Source of the DNA: Tabrizicola sp.
GTDB lineage: Bacteria; Pseudomonadota; Alphaproteobacteria; Rhodobacterales; Rhodobacteraceae
Direction of reading: 5' to 3'
Length of the DNA stretch: 64,000 bases
Assembly: GCF_022842145.1 (NCBI RefSeq)
Contig: NZ_JALHQD010000002.1
Span: 434,001-498,000 of the forward strand
This document shows positions 1-8,812 of this stretch, piece after piece. The translations under genes and the position numbers were made by a program. Within the stretch, counting starts at the first letter, position 1; the number at the start of each line of letters is the position of its first letter. The notes under the pieces are model-generated. The model made no database searches. It had not been told where the DNA came from and was given only the letters and a program-made list of their open reading frames with translations.

Positions 1-822
1 TCTTTCCTTTTCAACGAGCTGGCCTTGTCCGGTCTGCCTGCGCTGACCATCGTCTGGGGCCGGGTGGCGCTGGCGGCGGTGCTGCTGGCGCTGGTGGTGC
101 GGCTGTCGGGGCAGGGGATGCCTGCGCGCCGGGTCTGGCCCGCGCTGGCGGTGATGGGGGTGTTGAACAACATCGTGCCCTTCACGCTGTTCGTGCTGGC
201 GCAGGGGCAGATCACCGGGGGGCTGGCTTCGGTGCTGAACGCGACGACGCCCCTCTTCACCGTGCTGGTCGCGCATCTGGCGACGTCGGACGAGCGGCTG
301 ACGCCGGTGAAGGCGGTGGGGGTGGCGCTTGGGTTCGGCGGGGTGGTGGTGATGATGGCCGGCGAGGATCTGGGAGGTGAGGGCCTGGCGATGCTGGCCT
401 GTCTGGGTGCGGCTTTGTCCTATGGGCTGGCGGGGGTCTGGGGACGACGGTTCAAGGCGGCGGGGGTTTCGCCGTTGCAGACGGCGGCGGGGGTGGTGAC
501 GTGCAGCGCCGTCCTGCTGGCGCCGGTCTGGCTGGTGGTGGACCGGCCCTGGGCGATGGAATGGCCGGGCGCGGTGCCGGTGGCGGCGGTGGTGGCCCTG
601 GCCGCGTTGTCGACGGCGCTGGCCTATCTGATCTTCTTTCGCATCCTCGCGCGGGCGGGGGCGACGGCGATTTCGCTGGTCACTTTCCTCATTCCGTTCA
701 GCGCGGCGGGCCTGGGCTGGCTGGTGCTGGGCGAACGGCTGGAGTTGCGGCACTTCGCGGGGCTGGCGTTGATCCTTGGGGGGCTGGCGCTGATGGAACG
801 GGTGCGCGCGGCGCGGCGTTGA
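1..822 (+). CDS. DMT-superfamily (EamA) membrane transporter, 5' end missing
   Basis: The reading frame is open from the first base, so the gene starts before the window. What remains has about nine hydrophobic segments and two homologous halves, as in EamA/RhaT-type drug/metabolite transporters, which export small metabolites across the inner membrane. Typical signatures are visible: a segment ending ALNATTPLFTVLVAH in the first half and LSTALAYLIFFRILARAGA in the second, followed by a final helix and a basic tail (ERVRAARR). The substrate cannot be predicted. It stops 24 bases before the VOC gene on the same strand, so the two may be co-transcribed. Confidence 0.85.
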   Translation, partial: SFLFNELALSGLPALTIVWGRVALAAVLLALVVRLSGQGMPARRVWPALAVMGVLNNIVPFTLFVLAQGQITGGLASVLNATTPLFTVLVAHLATSDERLTPVKAVGVALGFGGVVVMMAGEDLGGEGLAMLACLGAALSYGLAGVWGRRFKAAGVSPLQTAAGVVTCSAVLLAPVWLVVDRPWAMEWPGAVPVAAVVALAALSTALAYLIFFRILARAGATAISLVTFLIPFSAAGLGWLVLGERLELRHFAGLALILGGLALMERVRAARR

Positions 823-846
823 GGCGGTATTGAAAGGGGAGTGGTC

Positions 847-1254
847 ATGACACCTTCGGCGATTCTGGAGACGGCGCTTTATGCCGATGACCTTGCGGCG
901 ATGGAGGAGTTCTATACCGGCCTTCTGCGGCTGGATGTGATCGCCAAGGTCGAGGGGCGGCATGTGTTCTTCCGGGTGGGGCCGGGGGTGCTGCTGGTGT
1001 TCAATCCCGCCGCGACGGAGGTGCCTTCGGGCAACCCGGACCTGCCGGTGCCCGTGCACGGCGCGCGGGGGGCGGGGCATGTGTGTTTCGCCGCGAGCCG
1101 CGAGGAGATCGAAGGCTGGCGGCAGCGGTTCTTCGCGGCGGATGTGGCGGTCGAGGCGGAGTTCGACTGGCCCAATGGCGCGCGGTCGCTGTACGTGCGC
1201 GATCCGGGCGGGAATTCGGTGGAGTTCGCCGAACCGAGGCTTTGGGAGGCCTAG
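847..1254 (+). CDS. VOC (glyoxalase/bleomycin-resistance fold) family protein
   Basis: A 135-residue single-domain protein of the vicinal oxygen chelate superfamily. Beta-alpha-beta modules are recognisable: [20 protein letters not shown] at the start, GAGHVCFAA in the middle and the closing [14 protein letters not shown], which carries the usual metal-ligand glutamate. Members include glyoxalases, dioxygenases and antibiotic-binding proteins; the reaction here cannot be assigned. The ATG at 847 is preferred over the in-frame GTG at 841 because AGGGGAG lies just upstream at a good spacing. Its stop overlaps by four bases the 3' end of the convergent glutaminase gene. Confidence 0.85.
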   Translation: MTPSAILETALYADDLAAMEEFYTGLLRLDVIAKVEGRHVFFRVGPGVLLVFNPAATEVPSGNPDLPVPVHGARGAGHVCFAASREEIEGWRQRFFAADVAVEAEFDWPNGARSLYVRDPGGNSVEFAEPRLWEA

Positions 1255-2153
1255 CCGAAGATCGACCAGCCGGTGCGACGGGCGAGCATCTCCAGGGCCT
1301 CGGTGCCGAGCTGGGAGTTGCCTTGGGCGTTGAGACCCGGGGACCAGACGGCGATGGAGGCGCGGCCTGGGGCGATGGCGAGGATGCCGCCGCCCACCCC
1401 CGATTTACCGGGAAGGCCGACGCGGAAGGCGAATTCGCCGGAGCCGTCGTAGTGGCCGCAGGTCAGCATCAGGGCGTTGATCCGGCGCACACGCTCTGGG
1501 GCGATCAGGCGCTGGAAACCCGCGAGGAAACGACCCGCCTGGGCAAGCTGTTCGACGTTCATTGCGATGGCGCATTGGTGGAAATAGGCACCGAGGACAA
1601 GCTCGGGGGCGTTCCTCAAATTGCCCTCGGCCTTCAGGAAATGCGCGAGGGCGAAGTTGCGGTGGCCGGTCTCGGTTTCCGACTTCGCGACCGCACGGTC
1701 GATGTGAATGTCCTCGTCACCCGCGGCGGTGCGGAGGAACAGGAGAAGCTCGGCCAGGTATTCGCGCGGCTGGCGGTTTCCCAGCGCCGCGTCGGTGGTG
1801 ACGATGGCGCCTGCGTTGATGAAGGGATTGCGGGGGATGCCCTGTTCGCTTTCCAGCTGCAGGATGGAGTTGAAGGCAAGGCCCGAGGGTTCGCGCCGCA
1901 CACGGGTCCAGAGCTGGTCGCCCAGACGGCCAAGCGCGATGGCGAGGCCGAAGACCTTGGAGACGGACTGGATCGAGAAGGGCGTGGTGGTGTCTCCGAC
2001 CGAGTGCTGCGTGCCGTCGGGCAGCGTGACGGAGATGCCGAACTGGTTCGGGTCGATTGCGGCAAGCTCGGGGATGTAGTCGGCCACCTGGCCCCGGTCA
2101 GTGCGGGAGGTCATTTCGGCCGCGATCTCGGCCAGGTGGTCAGCGATGGTCAC
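1251..2153 (-). CDS. glsA: Glutaminase (serine-dependent, GlsA/YbaS type)
   Basis: A 300-residue glutaminase of the beta-lactamase-like fold that hydrolyses L-glutamine to glutamate and ammonia in the cytoplasm. The catalytic Ser-x-x-Lys pair is visible as SVSK (S63, K66) after the family sequence TTTPFSIQ. Other family blocks are [21 protein letters not shown] and, near the end, [12 protein letters not shown]. Length is normal. The start codon is GTG and overlaps the hisH stop as GTGA, which implies translational coupling. Placing a free glutaminase directly behind the HisH amidotransferase is unusual, since hisA or hisF would be expected there. The VOC gene converges on it with a four-base overlap. 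Confidence 0.93.
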   Translation of the reverse strand: MTIADHLAEIAAEMTSRTDRGQVADYIPELAAIDPNQFGISVTLPDGTQHSVGDTTTPFSIQSVSKVFGLAIALGRLGDQLWTRVRREPSGLAFNSILQLESEQGIPRNPFINAGAIVTTDAALGNRQPREYLAELLLFLRTAAGDEDIHIDRAVAKSETETGHRNFALAHFLKAEGNLRNAPELVLGAYFHQCAIAMNVEQLAQAGRFLAGFQRLIAPERVRRINALMLTCGHYDGSGEFAFRVGLPGKSGVGGGILAIAPGRASIAVWSPGLNAQGNSQLGTEALEMLARRTGWSIFG

Positions 2154-2800
2154 GGCGTCCAGCGGAGGAAGTTGCCGATCAGACGGAGGCCGGCGGCCTG
2201 GGATTTTTCGGGGTGGAACTGGGTGCCGAGGATATTGTCGCGGCCGACGATGGCGGTGACCGGCTCGCCATAGTCGCAGAAGGCGAGGCGGTGGGCCGGG
2301 TCGGTGACGCGGAAGTGGTAGGAGTGGACGAAATAGGCGTGGTCGCCGGTGGCGATGCCGTCGAGGACGGGGTGCGGCCCGTTCGCATGGCTTTCGATGA
2401 CGAGGTCGTTCCAGCCCATGTGCGGGACCTTCAGGGTGCGATCTGCGGGCTCGATCTTCACGACGTCGCCCGGAATCCAGCCGAAACCTTCGGTCAGGCG
2501 GTATTCGTGACCGCGCGAGGCGAGCATCTGCATGCCGACGCAGATGCCGAGGAAGGGGCGGGCGCGGCGGATGACAGACTCTTCGATGGCTTCGAAAAGT
2601 CCGCCGTACTGCCCGAGGGCCGCGCGGCAGGCCGGGAAGGCGCCGTCGCCGGGAAGGACGATGCGGTCGGCCCGGGCGACGTCCTCGGGGCGGGAGGTGA
2701 CGAGGATGTCACCGCCGTCAACCTCCACCGCCATGCGCTGGAAGGCTTTCTCGGCGGAGTGGAGGTTGCCGGAATCGTAGTCGACGAGGACGGTGAGCAT
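2150..2800 (-). CDS. hisH: Imidazole glycerol phosphate synthase, glutaminase subunit HisH
   Basis: A 216-residue class I glutamine amidotransferase. With HisF it converts PRFAR to imidazole glycerol phosphate and AICAR in histidine synthesis, supplying ammonia from glutamine. The nucleophile elbow is [11 protein letters not shown] (C87) and the His-Glu of the triad is in GTQFHPEKS (H196, E198). The N-terminal [14 protein letters not shown] is also typical. It lies 69 bases downstream of hisB on the same strand and overlaps glsA by four bases. Neither hisA nor hisF is in this window, so the partner subunit is encoded elsewhere. Confidence 0.96.
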   Translation of the reverse strand: MLTVLVDYDSGNLHSAEKAFQRMAVEVDGGDILVTSRPEDVARADRIVLPGDGAFPACRAALGQYGGLFEAIEESVIRRARPFLGICVGMQMLASRGHEYRLTEGFGWIPGDVVKIEPADRTLKVPHMGWNDLVIESHANGPHPVLDGIATGDHAYFVHSYHFRVTDPAHRLAFCDYGEPVTAIVGRDNILGTQFHPEKSQAAGLRLIGNFLRWTP

Positions 2801-2869
2801 CTGATTATCCGGTGCGCGGGCGGAGGCGTCGGAGCCTCCGGCGGGGATATTTCTGGCAAAGATGAAAGG

Positions 2870-3457
2870 CTAGAGCGCGCCTTTGGTGGAGGGAAGCGCG
2901 TTGCCAAGGCGGGGGTCGGATTCGACAGCCTCACGCAGGGCGCGCGCGACGGATTTGAACGCGGCCTCGGCGATGTGGTGGCTGTTGAAGCCGTGAATCT
3001 TGTCCACATGCAGCGTGATGCCGCCATGGGTGGAGAGGGCCTGGAAGAATTCGCGCACCAGTTCGGTGTCAAAGGTGCCGATCTTGGGCGTCGGGAAATC
3101 GACAGTCCAGATGAGGAAGGGCCGCGCCGAGAGGTCCAGCGCGGTCGCGATCTGGGCGTCGTCCATCGCGAGGCGGAAGTGGCCGTAGCGGCGGATGCCG
3201 CGCTTGTCCCCGAGGGCCTTGGCAAGCGCCTGGCCAAGGGCGATGCCCACGTCTTCGACGGTGTGGTGGTCGTCGATGTGCAGATCGCCCGTTGCGCGGA
3301 CGTTCAGGTCGATCAGGCTGTGGCGCGCCAGTTGGTCCAGCATGTGGTCGAAGAAGCCGACGCCGGTCTGGCAGTCATGGGTGCCGGTGCCGTCGAGGTT
3401 GACCGTGACCGAGATGTCGGTCTCGGCAGTCTTGCGGGTGATCGTGGCCTGGCGCAT
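2870..3457 (-). CDS. hisB: Imidazoleglycerol-phosphate dehydratase HisB
   Basis: A 195-residue monofunctional dehydratase that converts imidazole glycerol phosphate to imidazole acetol phosphate, the step after HisH/HisF. The manganese-binding family motifs are present: [12 protein letters not shown] (35-46), DDHHTVED (62-69) and [11 protein letters not shown] around H160-H161. The start was set at the ATG giving [10 protein letters not shown], which matches the usual N-terminus; the frame stays open upstream but without family similarity. It is the first gene of the minus-strand hisB-hisH-glsA run and is divergent from the manC-type gene, with an inverted repeat between them. Confidence 0.97.
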   Translation of the reverse strand: MRQATITRKTAETDISVTVNLDGTGTHDCQTGVGFFDHMLDQLARHSLIDLNVRATGDLHIDDHHTVEDVGIALGQALAKALGDKRGIRRYGHFRLAMDDAQIATALDLSARPFLIWTVDFPTPKIGTFDTELVREFFQALSTHGGITLHVDKIHGFNSHHIAEAAFKSVARALREAVESDPRLGNALPSTKGAL

Positions 3458-3596
3458 GGCGGATTTCCTTCTGACGCGGGCCTTATAGGACGCAGGGTCA
3501 GCAAGGGGAAGCCGGTTCAGGCCGCGCAACCTTGGGTGATGCAATGCGGGCGCACAGGCGTGGGGCCTGCGATTGACGGCGGCGGTTGCAATCAGA

Positions 3597-3620
3597 TGGC
3601 AAATGAGTATCCCTTTGCCA
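3597..3620. promoter_or_regulatory. Inverted repeat in the hisB/manC divergent promoter region
   Basis: TGGCAAA (3597-3603) and TTTGCCA (3614-3620) form a perfect 7-base inverted repeat with a 10-base spacer in the 246-base gap between hisB and the manC-type gene. The form and place suggest an operator, but no regulator is identified. Confidence 0.35.
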
Positions 3621-3703
3621 GAATCCGGGCTTAATCCTGCCCGGAGTTTTCGCGAGACATTTGAGACGGACCTTTCGGGTCGAATTCGGAGATTGGTCAA
3701 TTC

Positions 3704-5149
3704 ATGCCTGAGATTTTTCCTGTTCTTCTGTGCGGCGGCTCGGGCACCCGGCTGTGGCCCGTATCGCGCAAGAGCTTTCCCAAGCAGTTCGTTCCGCTGG
3801 CCGGGCAGGGGACGCTGTTCCAGGCGGCGGTCGGGCGCATGCGGGGTGTCGCCGGGGTGGCAAGCCCGCTGGTGATCACCAATTCGGACTTCCGGTTCAT
3901 CGTAGCCGAGCAGCTGGCCGCTGAGGGCGTGGAGCCGAGCGCGATCCTGATCGAGCCATCGGCGCGGAACACCGGACCGGCGATCCTGGCGGCGGCGCTG
4001 CATCTGGCCCAGGACAGCCCCGACGCGATGCTGCTGGTCATGCCGACGGACCATTCGATCCCGGATGTCGCGGCCTTCCGCGCGGCCGTCATGGCGGGCG
4101 TGCCGCGGGCGGCGGCGAGCAAGATCGTGACCTTCGGCATCCGGCCGGACCGTCCCGAGACCGGTTATGGCTGGATCGAGGTCGAGGCGACCCCGGTGGA
4201 AGGCGCGGCCCAGCCCGTCGTGCGCTTTGTCGAAAAGCCGGCGTTGGATCGGGCGGAGGCGATGCTGGGCGCAGGTCGGTATCTGTGGAACGCCGGGATC
4301 TTCCTGGCCTCGGCGTCAGTGCTGATCCAGGCTTTCGAGGCGCATGCGGCGGACCTCGTGGGTCCGGTCACGAAGGCGGTCGAAGGTGCGCGCAAGGACC
4401 TGGGCTTCCTGCGGCTGGCCGAGGGATCCTGGGCGGCTGCGCGCGACATTTCCGTCGACTTCGCGGTGATGGAGAAGGCGGCGAACATCGAGGTGGTTCC
4501 CCTGGGCGGCGCCTGGTCCGATCTGGGCGACTGGAATGCGGTCTGGCGCGAGAACGGCGGGGCCGGGGCCGCGACGGTGACCCAGGGCGCGGTCACCGAG
4601 ATCGACTGCCAGGGCACGTTGTTGCGCTCGGAAGTCGAGGGGCAGCACCTGGTGGGGATCGGGTTGCAGGACCTGGTGGTCGTGGCGATGCCTGATGCGG
4701 TGCTGGTCGCCCACCGGTCGCGCAGTCAGGATGTGAAGGCGGCCGTGGCGCAGATGAAGGCGCGGTCCGTCCGCCAGGCGGAGGTCTTTCCGCGCGACCA
4801 TCGCCCCTGGGGCTGGTTCGAGACGCTGGCGCTGGCCGACCGTTTCCAGGTCAAGCGCATCGTCGTCAAGCCGGGAGGGGCGTTGAGCCTGCAAAGCCAC
4901 ATCCACCGGGCGGAACACTGGATCGTGGTCTCCGGGACGGCTCAGGTCACGGTGGGCGATGAGGTGAAGCTGCTGAGCGAGAACCAGTCGGTCTATGTGC
5001 CGCTGGGCGCGATCCACCGGCTGGCAAACCCGGGCAAGGTTCCCGTGGTGCTGATCGAGGTTCAGACCGGGGCCTATCTGGGAGAAGACGACATCATCCG
5101 CTACGAGGATATCTATGCCCGGGGCGACGAGAAGGGGCCGGCACGGTGA
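3704..5149 (+). CDS. manC: Mannose-1-phosphate guanylyltransferase / mannose-6-phosphate isomerase
   Basis: A 481-residue bifunctional enzyme of the ManC/CpsB/AlgA type that makes GDP-mannose for polysaccharide synthesis. The N-terminal nucleotidyltransferase has the signature [19 protein letters not shown] (11-29), the FVEKP motif, and [11 protein letters not shown]. The C-terminal cupin domain (about 367-475) has the isomerase motif SHIHRAEHW with metal-binding histidines and a later [10 protein letters not shown]. Both domains look intact. It opens a plus-strand run: its TGA overlaps the GTG of the PIG-L gene as GTGA. The gene supplies GDP-mannose or a derived sugar to the surrounding exopolysaccharide locus. 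Confidence 0.94.
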   Translation: MPEIFPVLLCGGSGTRLWPVSRKSFPKQFVPLAGQGTLFQAAVGRMRGVAGVASPLVITNSDFRFIVAEQLAAEGVEPSAILIEPSARNTGPAILAAALHLAQDSPDAMLLVMPTDHSIPDVAAFRAAVMAGVPRAAASKIVTFGIRPDRPETGYGWIEVEATPVEGAAQPVVRFVEKPALDRAEAMLGAGRYLWNAGIFLASASVLIQAFEAHAADLVGPVTKAVEGARKDLGFLRLAEGSWAAARDISVDFAVMEKAANIEVVPLGGAWSDLGDWNAVWRENGGAGAATVTQGAVTEIDCQGTLLRSEVEGQHLVGIGLQDLVVVAMPDAVLVAHRSRSQDVKAAVAQMKARSVRQAEVFPRDHRPWGWFETLALADRFQVKRIVVKPGGALSLQSHIHRAEHWIVVSGTAQVTVGDEVKLLSENQSVYVPLGAIHRLANPGKVPVVLIEVQTGAYLGEDDIIRYEDIYARGDEKGPAR

Positions 5150-5979
5150 CTGCGCCTGCGATCTTCGACCGGCTGGCCATCGTGATGGCGCATCCGGATG
5201 ACGAGGTGCTGTGGGCCGGGTCGGCGCTGCGGGCGGCCGAGAAGGTGGTGCTGGTTTATGGCGAGTTGCCCTGCGCGCCCGTGCTGACCGAGGGACGCAA
5301 GGCCGCGATGGCGGCGTTTCCTCTGCCGACGCTGGACTGGTTGCAGATGGTGGAGTCGGGGGTCTTTGACAGCGCCTCATGGCCGACCCCGCTGCAGACG
5401 GATTATGGCGTCTACCCGCACCGGGCGCTGCGGGTCCTGGACAGCTTCGATCCTGACCGCTACCGCCGACAGTTCGGCGAGATGCGCGACCTTTTGCGTG
5501 GACGGCTGGAGGGCATGCGGAACGTGATCGCCCACGGGCCCTGGGGCGAATACGGGCATGAGGACCACATCCAGGTCTTCCGCGTGGTGGCAAGTCTTGC
5601 CACGGAGATGGGCTTTCAGCTTTGGGTGCCCGGCTACTATGCCCCGAAGGCCGAGGCGCTGATGCAGCGCAACCTGCGTTCGCTGGGCCGTCCGACCCCG
5701 CCACTGCCGATCGATCCGCTGCTGGCCGAGGAGATCGCCCAGGTCTACAAACGCACCGGGACCTGGACCTGGTTCGACACCTATGTCTGGCCAGAAACCG
5801 AGAGGTTCTTTCCTTGGTATGCCGACGGCGCAAAGCAGGGTGAGGCTGCGCGGGGCGAAGAGATTCAGCGCATTCGCCTGCCCGACGACTTTGAACGGAA
5901 CCGCCGAGCCTGGGAAAGCCGGAAGCGCAGGTTTGTGCGCAGGACGCTTGCCTGGCTGAATGGGCGCAAGGCGGTATAG
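5146..5979 (+). CDS. PIG-L family (LmbE-like) deacetylase
   Basis: A 277-residue zinc-dependent deacetylase-like protein. The metal-binding motifs are AHPDDE (15-20) near the N-terminus and HEDH (138-141), both intact, so it is probably active. Family members remove acetyl groups from N-acetylglucosaminyl lipids or sugars (LmbE, BshB, MshB, PIG-L). Position between a GDP-mannose gene and a membrane protein suggests action on a precursor or lipid-linked sugar of the exopolysaccharide; the substrate is inference. The start is GTG overlapping the manC stop by four bases. There is no signal peptide, so it is probably cytoplasmic. Confidence 0.9.
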   Translation: MTAPAIFDRLAIVMAHPDDEVLWAGSALRAAEKVVLVYGELPCAPVLTEGRKAAMAAFPLPTLDWLQMVESGVFDSASWPTPLQTDYGVYPHRALRVLDSFDPDRYRRQFGEMRDLLRGRLEGMRNVIAHGPWGEYGHEDHIQVFRVVASLATEMGFQLWVPGYYAPKAEALMQRNLRSLGRPTPPLPIDPLLAEEIAQVYKRTGTWTWFDTYVWPETERFFPWYADGAKQGEAARGEEIQRIRLPDDFERNRRAWESRKRRFVRRTLAWLNGRKAV

Positions 5980-6567
5980 GTGGATCTTCTTCAGTCCACG
6001 CTGACCTGCGCCTTCGCGAGGTGGTCCCCTGCGCTGGGCGACAATCATCCGGTCGGCTGGTTTACAGTGCTGGTCTATCTTGTGGCCGGCCTGGCCTCGG
6101 CCCGGGCGGCGCTTGGCAGCGGGCGCGAAGGACCGCAGGGGCGCGAGCGGCGGTTCTGGTGGATTGCTGCGGTGATCCTGCTGCTTCTGGCAGTCAATAA
6201 ACAGCTGGACCTGCAGTCGCTCCTGACGATGACGGCGCGCTGCCATGCCCAGCTTGCCGGCTGGTATGGCAAACATCGTGAGTTGCAGCGCGTCTTCATC
6301 TGGCTGGTCATCGGAGGGGGGATTGGCGTTCTGGGCCTGCTCGCCCTGATGTTGCGCGGCATTCTGGCCCGGATATGGCCGGCACTGCTGGGACTTTGCT
6401 TCGTGTGCGGCTTCGTCGTCATCCGGGCCGCCAGCTTTCATCACATGGACGACCTTATCGGCAGCACGATGTTGGGCCTGCGGATGAACTGGATACTAGA
6501 ACTGCCCGGTCCATTGCTGGTCCTGGCGGCAGCCTGGCACCGTCGCCGGACCGCGAATCCGGCCTGA
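5980..6567 (+). CDS. Polytopic membrane protein of the polysaccharide locus, unknown function
   Basis: A 195-residue protein with about five hydrophobic helices (near 27-42, 60-73, 107-127, 131-149 and 173-186). The polar stretches NKQLDLQS and SFHHMDDL sit at membrane borders and may be functional residues. No family could be named. The GTG start follows the stop of the PIG-L gene with no gap, so translation is almost certainly coupled to manC and PIG-L. A role in lipid-linked sugar handling would fit the context but is unproven. Confidence 0.75.
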   Translation: MDLLQSTLTCAFARWSPALGDNHPVGWFTVLVYLVAGLASARAALGSGREGPQGRERRFWWIAAVILLLLAVNKQLDLQSLLTMTARCHAQLAGWYGKHRELQRVFIWLVIGGGIGVLGLLALMLRGILARIWPALLGLCFVCGFVVIRAASFHHMDDLIGSTMLGLRMNWILELPGPLLVLAAAWHRRRTANPA

Positions 6568-7096
6568 ACGAGCTTCCGAACGAATCGAACGGGACCATTT
6601 GCCGCCCCCGATTGCACCTGCTGCCTGCGGTTTGGGCAGAGCGGGCGGTTAACGGGAGCTATTAACAAAAAATTCACCGTTTCGAGATTCCGCACAATTT
6701 CGTCCTTAGAAAGAGTGCTCCGAGCCGCTCGTTCGGTGGAAGGCGAAAACCGGCAGGCGGCATCCTGGCCCGGACAATGTCAAAACGCGAGGAAAATCAT
6801 GGCAATGGTGTGGCGAAGTTTCGCCAGCTTGCCAAAATGCCTATGGACTCGGGTTATGCACACACGTTTCCAGGTGCCGCATGACCCGGGGCGGAATACA
6901 ACCATAGCGTGTAACCCAATGAGAATTAACCACTTTCTGTGCGTTTCGTCACTTATGGCGAGATTGCGGCACTGGAACCACGATGGTAGAAGCAGGTTGT
7001 GTGTGGCGAGTGTCAGATTGCTTCCGGGATGGCAGTATAGAGCCGGTCCGGCAAATTTTCGCTCAGCGATTAGTACTCTTACGGAGGCGTTGCAGG
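6568..7096. other. Intergenic region upstream of the priming sugar transferase
   Basis: About 530 bases without a convincing gene, noticeably richer in A+T than the flanks. An inverted TTAAC/TTAAC-like pair occurs near 6649-6666. The length and composition suggest the control region of the sugar transferase gene, possibly with a long leader; no known RNA family was recognised. Confidence 0.4.
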
Positions 7097-7789
7097 ATGG
7101 ACGTTCGTTCTGAACTAAGCGAGCCCAATTTCGAACGGCCTTCGATCACATCGGGTCAAGGATGGGTACGGGTCCACAAGGAGCCGATCTATCGTCGGGT
7201 CATCAAGCGGTGGCTGGACATCTTCATGGTGCTGCTGGTCGCGCCCTTCGTGATTCCGGTGGTGCTTGCACTGATGCTGGTCCTGAAGGCGACGGGCCAT
7301 GCGCCTTTCTTCTTCCAGGACCGCGTGGGCAAAGACGGCCGCGTCTTCAAGCTATGGAAGCTGCGCACGATGGTTCCCGATGCGGATGCCCGGCTACGGG
7401 CCTATCTGCAAAGCGACGAAGCTGCGCGCCAGGAGTGGGACGCGTTTCAGAAGCTGTCTTCCGACCCCCGCATCACCGAGTTCGGCCAGTTCCTGCGCAA
7501 AAGCTCGCTCGATGAGCTGCCGCAGTTGTGGAACGTGCTGGTCGGCGACATGAGCCTGGTCGGGCCGCGCCCGATGATGGTCGATCAGCAGGACCTTTAT
7601 CCCGGCAGCGCCTATTATGAGCTGCGGCCCGGCCTGACCGGCACCTGGCAGATTTCGGATCGCAACCAGTCCACCTTCGCGCAACGCGCCGAATTCGACG
7701 CCGAGTACGAGCGCAGCATGTCGTTCCTCAGGGATTTGAGGATCCTGCTGGCGACTGTGGGCGTGGTGCTGAGGGCGACTGGGAAGTAA
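7097..7789 (+). CDS. Polyprenyl-phosphate sugar-1-phosphate transferase (priming glycosyltransferase)
   Basis: A 230-residue bacterial sugar transferase of the PssA/ExoY/WcaJ-core type. It should move a sugar-1-phosphate from a nucleotide sugar to undecaprenyl phosphate and start the repeat unit. A hydrophobic segment (about 41-64) precedes the catalytic domain. Diagnostic motifs are KLWKLRTM (85-92), [19 protein letters not shown] (136-154), VGPRP (155-159) and GLTGTWQ (179-185). The ATG at 7097 is preferred because GGAGG lies nine bases upstream; the frame continues upstream without family similarity. The short form without the N-terminal membrane half is like ExoY. Its 3' end overlaps the tail of a convergent small membrane-protein gene. 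Confidence 0.93.
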   Translation: MDVRSELSEPNFERPSITSGQGWVRVHKEPIYRRVIKRWLDIFMVLLVAPFVIPVVLALMLVLKATGHAPFFFQDRVGKDGRVFKLWKLRTMVPDADARLRAYLQSDEAARQEWDAFQKLSSDPRITEFGQFLRKSSLDELPQLWNVLVGDMSLVGPRPMMVDQQDLYPGSAYYELRPGLTGTWQISDRNQSTFAQRAEFDAEYERSMSFLRDLRILLATVGVVLRATGK

Positions 7790-7982
7790 GCGGCCCTTGC
7801 GACTGGTCCTCCCGCGGGGTGTTGCGGATCCAGGCAAAGAGGGCAACGCCGGGCAAGAGGATGACGCTTCCCGCTACGGGATAGGCAAGCAAGACTGCCC
7901 AAATCGGAAAATCATAGATAAACAGGACAACAGACACGCTGGCAGCGCCGAACATAGCGATCAAAACCAGCCCTAATGCCAT
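7728..7982 (-). CDS. Small two-helix membrane protein, paralogue of the protein at 8202-8414
   Basis: An 84-residue protein with two hydrophobic segments separated by FPIWAVLLAYP. It resembles the neighbouring 70-residue protein, which has LPTWAIVLSYP at the same place, so the two look like paralogues. The ATG at 7982 gives an N-terminus like that of the paralogue; another ATG at 8033 would add 17 residues. The proline- and serine-rich tail overlaps the end of the sugar transferase gene by about 60 bases, so the true stop is real but the tail may have little constraint. Function unknown. Confidence 0.5.
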   Translation of the reverse strand: MALGLVLIAMFGAASVSVVLFIYDFPIWAVLLAYPVAGSVILLPGVALFAWIRNTPREDQSQGPLTSQSPSAPRPQSPAGSSNP

Positions 7983-8201
7983 CCATGTCTCCCCGGTCGG
8001 GGCCCAAACGGTAAACAGGCCCCATAATTCCACAACCTAGGCCTGTCATTGCCTAGCGTCGAGAAATTAAGCGTGAACCTGCTACAATTGTTTCAATATT
8101 CTGTCGGTACCCGGCGGAACCCGGCCGACCATTTCCCGCTCTCGGGGGGCAGTTCCGCTTGTGCGCGGCATCGCGGGGCGGACGCGGCGGGTGCGGAGGG
8201 A

Positions 8202-8414
8202 TCAACCCTGCGGGTTCAGGGCCCGATGTGCGTGAACCGACTGGCGGGAGCGGATGCTCCACAAGGCTGCGGTCAGGAGCAGGGTCAGGCTGCAGACGGC
8301 GGGGTAGCTGAGGACGATGGCCCAGGTCGGGAGCGACAGGGCGACCGTTGTGGCTACGGCAGCAATTCCGACCATTGCGGACACCAGAACCATCCCAGCA
8401 ATCATCTTGCGCAT
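8202..8414 (-). CDS. Small two-helix membrane protein
   Basis: A 70-residue protein made of two hydrophobic helices joined by SLPTWAIVLSYP and ending in a short basic tail (WSIRSRQSVHAHR). It shares the central block W-A-[IV]-[VL]-L-[AS]-Y-P and the following helix with the product of 7728-7982. No known family was recognised. Two copies beside the priming sugar transferase suggest a local duplication of a membrane peptide of the exopolysaccharide locus. The call rests on the similarity of the pair. Confidence 0.5.
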   Translation of the reverse strand: MRKMIAGMVLVSAMVGIAAVATTVALSLPTWAIVLSYPAVCSLTLLLTAALWSIRSRQSVHAHRALNPQG

Positions 8415-8812
8415 CCCCCAGAGCGTCTACAACTGCAGCCTGTTGCCGCGCCGTGGCAAGATTATGGCCGTGCGTTGGTGAATCTGCGTCGTATTGGAAT
8501 GGAAAAAGGAGGTCGGGGAAAAGCAGCCTTGGCCCCCGCCGGGAAGGTTCTGGCCGCGCAAGGGGCGCGACGGGACCCTGCAGCAGCGACGAGGGCAATA
8601 CTGTCCGTGGACGTTTACCGGCAGGTCCGGCGGTGGAATGAAGGTATGTCGCGCGGCGGGAGCGGGGAAACCCCGTGGGTGCCCCCCGGCGCGGCGACAT
8701 GTCGCAAGGTCACGGTGGATTTGCTGCGGGCAAATCCGGATGCGGCCGAGGAATGCCTTTCTTTTGTCATTTCCCGGCAGCAAGGTAGGCCCGCAAATCA
8801 AGGTGCAGGTCA
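8415..8812. other. Intergenic region before the ABC exporter gene
   Basis: About 400 bases with no convincing coding sequence on either strand. It probably holds the divergent promoters of the small membrane protein and of the ABC exporter. No clear promoter boxes, repeats or RNA structure could be named. Confidence 0.35.

Noticed and set aside
1083-2273. Long open frames antisense to glsA, hisH and the PKS/NRPS genes
   Set aside because: They mirror the coding genes and have Gly/Arg-rich translations typical of antisense frames in GC-rich DNA.
6649-6665. TTAA-N9-TTAA resembling a CtrA site upstream of the sugar transferase gene
   Set aside because: The spacing is nine bases, while the CtrA consensus needs seven, so it was not called.
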